Shown piece by piece: positions 23,766 through 34,650 of a stretch of DNA of 64,000 bases. The position numbers and the translations under genes were made by a program. This DNA is from Cristatella mucedo. Its lineage: Eukaryota; Bryozoa; Phylactolaemata; Cristatellidae. How positions within the stretch are numbered: position 1 is the first letter of the stretch; each line of letters starts with the position of its first letter. The notes under the pieces were generated by a model that worked only from the letters and a program-made list of their open reading frames with translations, did no database searches and was not told where the DNA came from. The stretch spans positions 12,286,501 to 12,350,500 of the forward strand of contig WPIO01000004.1 in assembly GCA_009760855.2 (NCBI GenBank), read 5' to 3'.

Positions 23766-23917
23766 TCCAGCTGATTTAACAGCCTCTTTTGTATAGCGGC
23801 AGTAGAACTTGTATGGCTATCGCCACCACTCGCAGCGGCAATAAAGGATCGCCCACCGCAGGATTCGAACCTAAAACAGACGAAACCACCTTACCTAGTA
23901 AGCCATCACGGCTCACC
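23766..23917 (-). mobile_element. SINE-1, best-preserved copy (tRNA-derived)
   Basis: Read on minus: GAGCCGTGATGGCTTACTAG (A-box region), then a canonical B box GGTTCGAATCC, then the body GATCCTTTATTGCCGCTGCG, GTGGCGATAGCC, CTGCCGCTATACAAAAGAGG and CTGTTAAATCAGCTGG. Internal Pol III promoter boxes plus an unrelated body define a tRNA-derived SINE. Confidence 0.8.
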
Positions 23918-23919
23918 AA

Positions 23920-26335
23920 CTATCTCGCTCAGATTAGATAAAAGGAAGGAAGTGCATAGGAAGGAGCCTGAAAGTGAGTGACATGGGAACTAAGCCAATG
24001 TGGTGCTTGATTGGGAGCCGGTGCATGCAAAAGAGGAGCGGAGGTTTGGGCGCTCGAGACAGGAGAGCCAGCTGCCGATCTTTGCTCCATCTGCAGGCGT
24101 CTTATTGCACGTGAAGGTGGACCTCTGCATTAAAAGTTACCGAACCCTATATGGGTTGTCGCGAATGGAGGTAATATGAATGTGGTATCCTAATCAAAGC
24201 ACGACTAAATTTTGCCGGTACAGAGTTCTGAATGAGTTTACTGACAGCTGCTTCTTGAAAAGCGCTGGGACTGAACCTGAGGCTGGGCACATACTTATTA
24301 CGCCAGTTATGGTGGACTGCAGTGCATCTAGGCACCTCAATAGCAGAACAGCAAGTTTAGCATCTGGAGGGCTCGTAGTCTTCTTAGAAAAGCCGCATTT
24401 ACATCCTCAGTCTTTGGTACATACGTCACCGACAGTGAGTGCGTTTCAAGACATAATGGATTACTACACGAAGACTGAGAAACTGAGCGTTGTTCTACTT
24501 CTTGGCCCAACCAGCGGTAAGACTGAACAAACACGAAACCATAGGAGCCGCCGCCGTTGATCGAGAAGGAGGGCGAGCAGTAGACATAGATGTAGAGCAG
24601 GGAAAGTTTGCAGCAAATGAGCTTCATGGCGAGAGACTTGCTGACCTCGGCTAAAGCGACCTCCTGCCACGAGGAAGCACGAGAGCTACGTCGAGCTACG
24701 GAGAGCGAGCCGCCGAGCTTCCCGCTGAAAGAGCCTGAGAAGACGTCACTCGATTCGCAAGAAACCACTCCTCTCCTCCTTATCGACTGTCAACACAGGT
24801 GAGTTAGAATGGCTCGCGCATCTGGTGTCAGAGATCACGGGTTCAACTCCCGAGGAGGGGAAAGCCTATTTCCTCTCTTTCTAGAGAGCCGAGACGTCCC
24901 GCTGAGGCGTCTAGCGCTACATGAAGGCGGCCGACGGCACTGCTACGTCTAGCGTTGAGTTGGTGGCAGTGCCGTAATCGCGCGTATCAGTATTCCGCCG
25001 TTCACCTAGAGACCCCTCGACGATAGCAGTCGTGCAATAGCTCACGAGCTGGCCACGTTGGCCGCTGCGAGTAAACGACGCGAAGTGCCGACAGCGTAGC
25101 GATAGCGAGCCTTCTCCGCCTCCCTCCCAACATTTCGCAGGGCTGGGCGTATGCACGCAAGTGCGAGGGCGCGAGCGCTTGCGTACGCGCGCGTGTGCGT
25201 GTATCGGTGCACGCGCGCGCGCGCACGCACAGGTACGTACCCGTATCGGCCTCGATAACTTGAATGCGCTTTATGTACGTCCGATAAATGAGTCACGTAA
25301 GAAGGAAGTCAAAGACTGAGTCACTTGCGTCCCTTAAATGGTAATTGCAAGAGAGAAATCTATTTATTAAACTAGTTAGTCCTTTGAAGATCACTGAGCT
25401 AAAGGCAGTAAGAGCTCTGGGAGCTTCAAAAGACTGTATACTTCAATACGTCCGAAGAGCTTTATAGGGCTACCAATGCCGCCATTGTGGACGGGTGAAT
25501 TCAGTCACATATTCAGAACGTGCGCAAATCACGAAGAATATCTTAATTCAAGATATGAGAAAAAGAAAAAAGGAAGACACTCAGCATTGCACAGCCGAAA
25601 CTAAAACGTTGGAATGCCAAATCTTACAGATTATCACAAGCTTGAACGTTATTAGCAGCTCCGGAATTACAACCCATATGAACCGAACATATCATCAAAG
25701 CAGGTGACAAGCTTGGATTATACCTGCCAAGACATGTGAGCAGTCGCATACGCCGGTAGACCGAATAGACAACGCATCCGTTTATTACGAAACGCCAGAG
25801 GGCGTGTGGGAGCTAGTGACCGTGACCAATCCTAGCCCGGGAGAATATGGATGTCCATGAATGGGTCCGCTGCTCTCCTGCGGCGACTTCCGCTGGAGTC
25901 GAAGGTGTCGCAGTATAGCTGACCCAACATAAAAGTAGGTTAATTAATTAGTACGTGCAATCACTGATGTCATGCTCATATTGTGCCCTTTGTGTGATCT
26001 TTATAGTACTACTACGACTGTACAGCCACGACGGTTGTCGTTTAAAAATGTCTAAAAAGGGAGAGATAATTTTCTAATTTGCATATGTAGCTGCAGCACG
26101 CAGTCTCGTACGAACATGCTTTGCTGCGACCATAAATAGATTCTGCGTGTGATTCCTCGGGGGATTACTAAATAGTTATTATGAATTTAAAAATCGTCAG
26201 CGCGTCGGTACGCTTCGTACACGCCAATCAATGCTGATTCGCTACCCGGCACTGACGAGTACATTTCCTAAAATTGGATTAATTTTCGTTTTATACGAAA
26301 ATATTAAAATAAAATTTGTAAATAGGTTTCATTTT
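23920..26335. other. Mostly unassigned region
   Basis: No gene recognised. A 143-codon minus frame (24,337-24,768) contains MKLICCKLSLLYIYVYCSPS but starts from GTG, has no clear splice sites and no known domain. A tRNA-like fragment lies at 24,810-24,870 (GGGTTCAACTCCC arm) without an acceptor stem. Near 25,195-25,240 there is an alternating GCGCGC stretch. Confidence 0.35.
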
Positions 26336-26339
26336 CCTT

Positions 26340-26475
26340 CTACACAGATTTTGCTCCAATAACTAGGAACTCTTAGCTTGGCAGTCGGTGGAGCGGGCTC
26401 ACTGGCTGGGTCAGCGGACACTCCCATAAGCCCTCCTTCCAAAGCAAAGTTATAGAGTTTTCCACGATTTTCTGA
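26340..26475 (+). repeat. Dispersed repeat C, copy 1
   Basis: Shares with 55,095-55,240 the series TTTTGCTCCA, ACTCTTAGCTTGGCAGTC, GGGCTCACTGGCTGGG and CTTCCAAAGCAAAGTT. The two copies are in the same orientation and about 70% alike by eye. Family unknown, probably a SINE or LINE fragment. Confidence 0.6.
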
Positions 26476-26859
26476 GTGCGGGCTAATTTCCATATTCCAT
26501 ATTAAATCAGCGTTTTCCGCCCGCTACTGCGGACCGGCGAGTTTTCACGGCAATGAATTTGTAAAAGGAGAGAAGCGGGTAGAATACGAGCATAGCTATC
26601 GCAGGCAGCGAAGAGAAAAGCAAGCCCCAAAGCAAACCACTCGGCGCCGCCGCCGCTCGGCTGCCGAAACTCCACGGAAGTGTCGCGTGAGACAAACTCC
26701 ACTACAGGATGAGGCCAAAGAAGCTCCTCGCTTCTGTCCAAGCTCAGCGATTGCTCCATTTACGAAAAGGTCAAATGCAGGAAGAGACTGAAGGTAGGAT
26801 TCGAGCACTTTGCATCCCGGGTTTAGGGAAGTTTCTCGTGTTTTTCACAGGCATACGCT

Positions 26860-26903
<44 letters not shown>
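26860..26903 (+). repeat. (AT)n(GT)n compound microsatellite
   Basis: AT repeats pass directly into GT repeats, followed by GC-containing TG variants to about 26,945. Confidence 0.92.
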
Positions 26904-27847
26904 CGTATGCGCGCGTGCGTTTGCGTGCGTGTGTGTCTGTGTGTGTGCCTTCGTACGCGTACACACAGCGGGTGCATACCCGAGTTTGTGCGTTTATGTC
27001 GGGGCTGGGGCACGCGTGCGAGTGCGCACGTACGTACATGATGCACTTAGACTAGTCAGATTGCTTCGCTGACGTAGGACGGAGTAATCTCCCTTCATGC
27101 TTGCTCCCAGGGCTACTAGGCGAAATAGCGGAGCGCACATTTCTAGACATAGACACGGACGCGTAGGTATGCGATCGCCGGCGCGCAGCGTGGACGAGCC
27201 GCGACACGTCGAAATGGCTCGCCATCACAGACGCAGGCAGCGCAGCTAACGCGCCCATCTGCGTTCGCGCTGGGGTCGTGGTACGCGTTACTAAATGGCG
27301 CACCTGGCTACAGCCCAGCGAACGGCGGACTGCCCTTCATCAAGGTCGCTCTATTTGGGGATGCTCGCCGGGCTAGCGGTGCAGTCTGTGCATAAATCGC
27401 TCTCATCAATTCGCCGCCGGGAAGGGGTGGACAGACATACGACTGCTATAGGACGCAGAAGGCGAGGCGGTGGGCAGTTGACGTCGCAATGAGACGCGCC
27501 AGAGTGCCCACTTCGGGCGAGGTAGCCGCATTGAGACTCAATCGAACGAGAATAGCAAGCGCATTTGTTCGCTGCAGCGGTAGCGATCGGCCGGAAACGC
27601 ACGACCTGCGCCGACAGGCGTAGTTTCGCCGCTTCGTGCGTTGGCCGGCGTTTCATGTGTGAACGCCGCAGCGAATGACAAGCGCAAAGTATCCGAGCGC
27701 AGTTTAAAGCTCTCTTGGCAATTCAGAAAGGCTAGAATATAAAGGCTTTCTTAGGTTATCCTGGTTTAGTTTTGCCTAGTGTTGCCTCGCCTTCATTGAC
27801 ATGCGGGCATTGACACTTCCCGCCTTCCAGCGCGTCAAAATCCCCCA

Positions 27848-27850
<3 letters not shown>

Positions 27851-27912
<62 letters not shown>
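27851..27912 (+). repeat. (TC)31 microsatellite
   Basis: A pure TC run of 62 bp, adjacent to a GCATGCATGCATGC palindromic run at about 27,933. Confidence 0.95.
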
Positions 27913-27915
<3 letters not shown>

Positions 27916-27944
27916 TAACTTGCATTCTCCATGCATGCATGCAT

Positions 27945-29050
27945 TGCTAACATTCGAACTTGAAAGGCAGCAATTTTTTTTCATTGAATGTTGGTAAAAC
28001 CAACTCACCAGTTATGGGCATACCGACAGTTATTCAGAAAGTGGGAACCGATCTCTCAAAATGGGCTCGGCCATAATATCTCCTATAGCATTACCCGCGG
28101 ATAATATGGTGATATGATAGCTCCAAAGTGACCTCTCGCTAGACCACCAAATCAGCTCCACAGTCAAGTCTGTTCGGCTATGTAACATTTCAAAATTGGG
28201 GCCAGCTTAGAAAGGGTAGGCGCACCCTAGGCGGCCCATGCATTTGTGACCTCCTGTCTCAGCTTCTATAGCTCACTGCTTGCAGGTCTTCCGGCCTGCG
28301 AAATAAGGCGCTTCTATTTGGCGCAAAACTCTGTAGCCAGCCAGGCTTGTCTATCTTGAACGGCACAGCTGCCACAATCTACAAACCTCAAATCCTTTGG
28401 AGACCATACCTTTAGTTCGTAATAATAATAATAATAATGCACTTGATAAAGCACCCTCAGAGAACTCAATCTCTCTCTAGGCGCCTTACATTTGCTGCAA
28501 AGGGAAATGCAATTGAATGGTGAGTAATATCATGCTTGATAAACAAACAAAATGAGTAACATGGTTAGGGGTGACATGCACAGGGTCAGCATGCAAATGT
28601 GGTTAGTGGCAGCATGCACAGTGTCAGCACGCATAAGCATATGAAGGACTAATCGCAGGGACCCACTAAATGCTGTCCTAAATAGGTGTGTTTTTAAGTT
28701 CTTATGCTTTAAGTTAGTATGCTCCCAAAGCCGGGAACTCACTCCAGACTTGCGTCACGACATCTTCTGACTTGACCACATTAAACAAATTAAAAAGCGC
28801 ACCTATTTATGACAGCATTTAGTGGGTCCCTGTGATTCGTCCTGTATGTGCTTATGCATACTGACACTCTTGCATTCTGCCACCAACCACACTTGCAAGC
28901 TGACCCTGTTCATGTCACCCTAACCGTGTTATTTATGTTGTTTATCAAGCACGATACCACTCGCCATTCGATCGTGTTTCCTCTGCAGGAAATGTAAAGC
29001 ACCTAAAAAGAGATTGAGCTCTCTGAGGGCGCTTTATCGAGTGTGTTATT
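27945..29050 (+). mobile_element. LINE-B copy 6 (interrupted by an inverted LINE-B fragment)
   Basis: Plus-strand LINE-B from about AACCAACTCACCAGTTATGG through CTCAAAATGGGCTCGGCC, CCATGCATTTGTGACCTCC and CTCAAATCCTTTGGAGACCA, then resuming at 28,701 with TATGCTCCCAAAGCCGGGAA, the 3' UTR (TTTAGTGGGTCCCTGTG), the stem-loop near 28,997-29,036 and the ATT tail. Uninterrupted LINE-B reads TTAGTTCGTATGCTCCC at the break. Confidence 0.75.
28421..28700 (-). mobile_element. LINE-B 3' fragment inserted into LINE-B copy 6
   Basis: Opposite orientation to its host copy: AATAATAATAATAATAATGC (reverse of the tail), stem-loop, 3' UTR, ending near AAATAGGTGTGTTTTTAAG. The flanks CTTTAGTTCGT and CTTTAAGTTAGT look like a diverged target duplication of about 10-12 bp. 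A later, 5'-truncated insertion. Confidence 0.75.
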
Positions 29051-29055
29051 ATTAT

Positions 29056-29255
29056 TTTTACCACTTCTCGCCGACCTGCACCGGCTTTCCATCAAGCGAC
29101 GGGTCTACTTCGAGGTTGCGCCCCTCGATTTTACGTTCCGCCATTCTTTGGCTCTACTTATCCGAATCATACCTATCCGAACCTTGGCCTACCTATCCAA
29201 ACTGCTTCCATATCGGGCCAGATTTCGTACCACCAGCTCTTCTGACTCAAGTCAA
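29056..29255 (+). mobile_element. LINE-B copy 7, RT C-terminal fragment
   Basis: Begins CCACTTCTCGCCGACCTGCA right after the ATT tail of copy 6 and continues with CATTCTTTGGCTCTACTTAT and TCGGGCCAGATTTCGTACCA, matching copy 1 near 6775-6915. Abuts the tail of the preceding copy. Confidence 0.65.
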
Positions 29256-30340
29256 TGTCAGCAATGCAGCGAGGACTCTTGGTCAAAGGCTACACATTTG
29301 TATTTACTGTTAAGGAGGATGCATACGGTAAGGTGAGCTGCCCTAATGCCTGTCTCGTAGGTGACGGCTACTTCGACGCAGATGGATGGCATCAGTATCC
29401 GATGAAATGCTCTCGCCCGCTGATAGAGTTCAGTTTGCTGAGACCTGTGCTAGCGCTAGCTGCTCACCTAGCCGCTCACATTATGAATGAACAAATGGTT
29501 GCATATCAAAGCAACGAGCTTCAAAGAAAATGTATAGGGAGAAACGAGAAGGGACTGCAAAGCCAGGCCAAAGGCATCAGGTATGGCTGCTGAGCTTCAG
29601 GCGGGGCTTCGCGATTTAGAGCGGGCTTTCCGAGTTTGGAACAGGCTGCTTGACAGGTTCATTCAACTTCCATCAGCTAGCTTCTCTTGCTCCTGCGAGT
29701 CGACGCTGATCGAAGCTCTTTCGAACCGCTCTCCTCATGGTTAGGGCACAATGACAGCGGTCTTCGCTGGCGACCTGACCCTGGCGTGGAGCACCTGAGC
29801 TATCTCCAAGGTAAAATGGGCGCTATCTAATGATGGACTGCGAAGGAGCCGCCGCCAACCTTCTGGACGCCCCGGCTTCGAGTTGGAGTGCAGAAAACCA
29901 CCATGCAGTCAAGAGCGAACTAAAGTTCTGAAAGTGCACCTCAGACTGGTCATCGACACTTGGCTTCCCGCGATCGGCTTCTATTCGTTGAATAGTTCGA
30001 TGCAAGCTGGGATAATGATGATGACGCTAGGCGCCGAGTTGCAAGCCATTCCTTCGGTCTAGGACGAGGTAGCATCCCGTAGAGGTAGCATCCCGTAAGG
30101 GGAGCCCATACAGTTGCCCTGCCATCGACTGAGGTGGAGTGGTTATCTAATCCTTCGCAATGGTTGCAAGCGCTTCTGAATGAGCCTGGCTTCGAACGGC
30201 TGCTGCCATGCAACGCTTCCATAGGATGACAGCCAAGGCCGAATTGCTCTAGAGAAAAAAATCCTGCTCACCCCGCGAGAAGCAAGCGCATTCATGTGTG
30301 CCATTTCGCTCTCGAGCCCGCGGGGGAGTCCTATAATTGA
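29256..30340. other. Unassigned stretch
   Basis: No known gene. The 112-codon frame at 29,255-29,593 (plus) has no identifiable domain. Confidence 0.3.
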
Positions 30341-30345
30341 ATTGT

Positions 30346-30412
30346 GTTCAGATCAGATCCGAGATCCGAGATAACAGATCCGATCCGAGAGATCCGGGAT
30401 AGATCCGAGTAA
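30346..30412 (+). repeat. Short degenerate GATCCGAG repeat
   Basis: About eight imperfect units (AGATCCGAG, AGATCCGAT, AGATCCGGG). Confidence 0.7.
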
Positions 30413-30593
30413 CTACGGCCGACATACTGATGCAAAAGACAGCTAGAGAAAAGCACTGAGCGTTTGCCACTTTGCTTCCTTAATTGCAGCAGCAAGTAGT
30501 AATGCCAATCCACCGGCTGAAGGATGGGTGACAGCATGCTTAAGAGTCAAGCGACGAGTTCGGCTGGCGGCAGGCTATTGCTCAATCAGCGAC

Positions 30594-30858
30594 AATCCCC
30601 CTCCTCTGGCTCGACAGTCCCCTCCTCCGGTTCGACGAGTCCCCTCCTCCGGTTCGACGAGTCCCCTCCTCCGGTTCGACGAGCCCCCTCCTCCGGTTCG
30701 ACGAGCCCCCTCCTCCGGTTCGACGAGCCCCCTCCTCCGACTCGACGAGCCCCCTCCTCTGACTCGACGAGCCCCCTCCTCCGGTTCGACGAGCCCCCTC
30801 CTCCGGTTCGACGAGCCCCCTCCTCCGGTTCGACGAGCCCCCTCCTCCGGCTCCCCGC
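30594..30858 (+). repeat. 22-bp minisatellite, about 12 units
   Basis: The unit is CCCCTCCTCCGGTTCGACGA plus two bases, 22 bp, with variants GACTCGACG, CTCTGAC and GGCTCGACA. Because 22 is not a multiple of 3 and the unit lacks stops, long frames exist in more than one phase and on both strands (for example alternating SPLLRFDE, PPPVRRAP and SSGSTS). Not good evidence for a protein. Confidence 0.9.
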
Positions 30859-31926
30859 CTTACTTGCAGCAATTGGTCATGCGAACAATCAATCCCCTTC
30901 TCGTTTGCCGCTCTCAATGGAACAACTGGCCAACCCCTTTTCACCCCACTACCGCCAACTGTGCATTCCTGAGATCGGCTTAGGCTACTTCATGCAAATA
31001 CGCCAGCTCTGCATGATTAATCGCACGTCATCTCATCTTTTATCCTGCCTTGCCATGGTTGCAGCAATGCGTAAGCGTACTGTGCATGGGCGCATTGGGA
31101 AAAAAGCTAATGTAACGTCATGAGGTCCACAACGGTTCCCAGGCCGAGTTTTGCTGTGCAACAACTAAACTCTCCAGCCACAAGCGGTCAAAATTTGAGA
31201 TCATTGACCGCCATCTATTATATCTGCAAATGATATTTCGTTTTGTAGATTTGTTTTATCCCTGTAACTCCGCAAAGCCACTAAGACTAAGTGAATGTCA
31301 CGAAGGAGTTTTTTTCTGTAGCACACTCAAAGCCCAAGCGGCTTTAGGTAGGAACACGGTTGCCTACAGCAGACCCAATCTCAGGAAGCAAAGAGAAGGT
31401 GAGGAGCACAGCAGACAGTCAGGAAGGCAGTCGAGGAAGTGAATAGCAGCATGGCAGTAGCAGCTAAGGACGGCTGGAGAGAATGTGCCACCGCCGATAG
31501 CAGGAGAGCATAGATGTCGGTGGCTAAGAACTGTGGAAGTGAGTTCTGCATTCTAATACCTGCAGAGCAAAAGCTTTTGTCGCCAACGGTTTGTAGGTGT
31601 AGGAAATGAAACAGCCAATTTATTGTCCATCGAGGACCTAATAGCACCGGTAGGCTGAAACCGGTGAAGCAGTTCAGCTAGGTATGAATAAGCCAAGTCA
31701 TGGCGGGCAATGTGAGTCGGAGTAAGAATTTCGCTCAGCATCTGTTGACCAACCGGTAGCAATTGCAGCTCCTTCAGCAACTGATACACATCGCCGAACC
31801 TTCGAGATTTGCTGACTAGCCTTGCAGCTATATTCATCACCAGCTGCACAGGTTAATCGCATTCTTGGTAGCCGAACTAAGACGGTCCTTAAGTAGTCCA
31901 GCCTAGACAGGAAAAAATAAAAATAA

Positions 31927-32092
31927 TAGCTGATTTAACAGCATCTTTTGTTTAGCTATACAAGAGCCTTTACGGCTATCGCCACCGCTTGCAGCGGCAA
32001 TGAAGAGTCCCACCGAAGAATTCTAACTCACAACCTCGGGACTGAGGGTGTGAACAGCAACCCCCTTAGCTAGTGCGCCATCGCGGCTAACA
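31927..32092 (-). mobile_element. SINE-1 inserted in LINE-A copy 2
   Basis: Read on minus: TTAGCCGCGATGGCGCACTA (head), GAGGTTGTGAGTTAGAATTC (B-box area), TTGCCGCTGCAAGCGGTGGC, GATAGCCGTAAAGGCTC and GATGCTGTTAAATCAGC. LINE-A copy 1 is uninterrupted at the matching site (near 22,775). Confidence 0.8.
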
Positions 32093-33124
32093 GAACATGG
32101 TAACTAGTTGAACTTCTAGCAAGCCACCTTGGTAGAGTCTCTAATCTTAGACAGACGTCGGACGAGATAGCCAACTGTGGAGGCAGTCTTCCCAATGAAA
32201 CTTTCAACATTTAAGCAGCTATCAATGAGGACGTGAATTCCGAGCACATAGAGACGGTTGCACAACAGAAGCGCCAATTAGAAGAGAAAAATCACCTAGT
32301 CCAGCTGCTCGCTTGGGGTGTTTTAAGAGTAGGAGTGCGGTTTTAGTGTCGTTCAGTTTAAGAAAATCGGCTGACATCCAGGATCGAATGTCTGCAAGAC
32401 AAGCATTCCGTTTCTCAGGTCGCTGCAGCAGATCCGACATATAAAACATAAGTACAGCTGGGTATCGTCGAAAGCCGATCCCACGGGCCCGAATCACTTT
32501 TCCCAGAGCCTCGGTATAAATGGTGGAAAGCAAAGGACCGTGATTGGAAGCTTGTGCAACCACGCGCGACAGCTCCCGATCTAGGAGACCTGACCGCCAC
32601 ACGACACGGTTTGAACGCCTTCGGACTAGTACGATTTGAGTCAAGTCGGCGCCTTGTCTGCCAGATCGGTTGTTGTTCTCGATCGTACGAGTAGGATATT
32701 GTGATCAATAGTGTCGAACGCAGCTGTTAGATCAACCAGGGCCAGGGCAGAGTGACATTACCGTCATGGTTGCTGCACAGGATATCTTTGGTTACACGGA
32801 GGAGAGCAGTTTCAGTGGAGTAGTGACGCTTGAATCCCGACTTAAGTTTTTCTGATTTAAAAAAAATTTTTTTTTTAATTTGTACCGCAAGCTGCATAGC
32901 GACAATCTTTTTGAGAATGTTTGGCAAAAAAGAAAGAAGGGAAATTTGGACGATAATTTACTAGGACCTCTGAATCTAAATCAGGCTGTTAAAGTATCGA
33001 TCTAATAATGACCGATTTGAAGGGCTTGAGTACAACTCATTTTTCCAGAGAAGCGTTGAAAATCTCAGTTATGGCTGACGTAAGTTTGTTTGCCAGTGAA
33101 GACCTCAAAGACGATGGTATAGCG

Positions 33125-33310
33125 AAGTGGTCCTCAACCTTCCTAATGCCGCGACCCTTTAATACAGTTTCTCATGTGTTGGCGACCCCCAACCACAAAA
33201 TTATTGTGTGCAAAATGCGAAATGCCTGTTTTCCTATGGTCTTAGGCAACCCCTGCGAAAGGGTTGTTCGAACCCCAAAGGGGTCGTGACCCACAGGTTG
33301 AGAGCCGCTG
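33125..33310 (-). mobile_element. SPIN/URR1-like hAT MITE, copy 2 (186 bp)
   Basis: Read on minus: CAGCGGCTCTCAACCTGTGG, then GGTCACGACCCCTTTGG, AGGGGTTGCCTAAGACCATA, TTTGTGGTTGGGGG, AACACATGAGAAACTG, GGTCGCGGCATTAGGAAGG and a terminal inverted repeat ending in GGACCACTT. It is collinear with copy 1 over its whole length. The flanks GTATAGCG (33,117-33,124) and GTATAGGG (33,311-33,318) form an 8-bp target duplication with 7 of 8 identical. LINE-A copy 1 (about 21,760) and copy 3 (about 49,870) show the empty site. Non-coding; needs an external hAT transposase. Confidence 0.9.
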
Positions 33311-34650
33311 GTATAGGGTCTTCAGGAGACGAGCTCTTTTGATAAACCTTATTAAGGTAGCATTTCTTATACAGAAACCTCAGATTTTGTTTTTAGAAAG
33401 GTCACAGATTGCGACTAAACGCTTGGTTTTGTCGGAAGGAACTTTATGGAAGCACGAAAACATGCAGTTTTTACCGTGGAGGTGGCAAACATTTCAGTCG
33501 AAGAGTTAATATCCAGGCAGTGAGGCTTTTCAGAATAGGTAAATACATTATTCTATTTCTAACAAATTTGTTTTGGGTCTGATTGGCAAGAATCCAGAGT
33601 TCGAGTGAAAATATAAGCCGGGTATTTCTAAACTTCCGTGCGTGGACTTGGAGGAAGTCTTTAAAATTGACTAGGTCGTTGTTACACATTGGCAAAGCAA
33701 CGTTCGAGCCTTCAATCTACACGCGAATATTCTGAAGGCTTTTGCTAAATTGAAAAGAATTTCAATGACTACGCACAGAATACAGTGAAGTAATGTGGTC
33801 GAGCACTCTGAAACTTCGAGTTTACTGTATCAATGAGAGCATCGAGGCTGTCGGCCAAGTCTGGGTGCAGATCAAGAAGACCTGCTTCACAGATTTCTAA
33901 AATTTCTCCGGGTCAGCGCTTCTTAAGTTGCATCGCTGGACAAACTCGACGCTACGCTGCACGTAGAACGGAACAGGAACAGTAAATGAAATTAAGCAAT
34001 GTCCGGAGATGGTCAGCATGAACTATACCAGTTGAACAGGTAAGATCACGAGATCCAGACCATGGCCACTGTTGAGTTGCATGGCCTAAGTGTTAGACCT
34101 AGCCTAAGCTCTCCAGAAGTCAATACATAAGCAATCCTGACTGTTGCCAAGGTAGCTGACGTGAGTTTTAACGCCTCCAGCAATCAATATAGGGCCTGTC
34201 ATACGCGAATATTATAGTACGGCAATCCGAAAACTCTTCCATCAACAGGAGACAGACAGTAAGAAGGGGGGGGGGTAGGTAAATAATAACTTGTAACAGG
34301 CACCGTCTTGGATACGGACCTGATAGCAACCGATTCAAACAATGGCCATTAGCAAAACTGAAGGTCTCATAGCTAAGCGATTCACGAACAACGACACCGA
34401 CCATGCCACCCATCATGTCAGACCAAATGGTCTGAAAGAATCAGAACCCAGGTGGGTGGTCTCTAGAAAAGCAGCCACCAGTGCAGGGCATATATCATCC
34501 AAGTCTTGGTTAGCAGAAATGCATTTCGCTTCTCACGGACAAACTGGTCGAGGATAACTAGCCCACTTAAAATTTAGAGATCAGACATTTAACAGGCGAA
34601 GTTTAAGAGGCTGTCCCGCGCATCCGGGAAGCTGATTGGAATGATCGGGG

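Larger units (their letters stand above)
31240..34650 (-). mobile_element. LINE-A copy 2, near full length, carrying SINE and MITE insertions
   Basis: Minus strand, from the endonuclease part near 34,640 (CTTCGCCTGTTAAATGTCTG; VVVRESLSYE at about 34,390) to the 3' end at about 31,245 (TCTGTAACTCC-like). RT is decayed: FKRHYSTETALLRV near 32,820, KVIRARGIGFRRY near 32,500, DIRSWMSADFLKLND near 32,370, KELQLLPVGQQ near 31,760. Two later insertions break it: SINE-1 (31,927-32,092) and a SPIN-like hAT MITE (33,125-33,310). Many stops; inactive and older than its insertions. Confidence 0.82.

Noticed and set aside
24337-24768. 143-codon minus frame with a signal-like MKLICCKLSLLYIYVYC
   Set aside because: Starts with GTG, no domain, no splice consensus; cannot be supported.
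24805-24875. Possible tRNA gene (GGGTTCAACTCCC arm)
   Set aside because: No matching acceptor stem or anticodon arm; at best a SINE head or pseudo-tRNA.
30524-31123. 199-codon proline/serine/arginine frame
   Set aside because: Driven by the 22-bp minisatellite; other frames are equally open.
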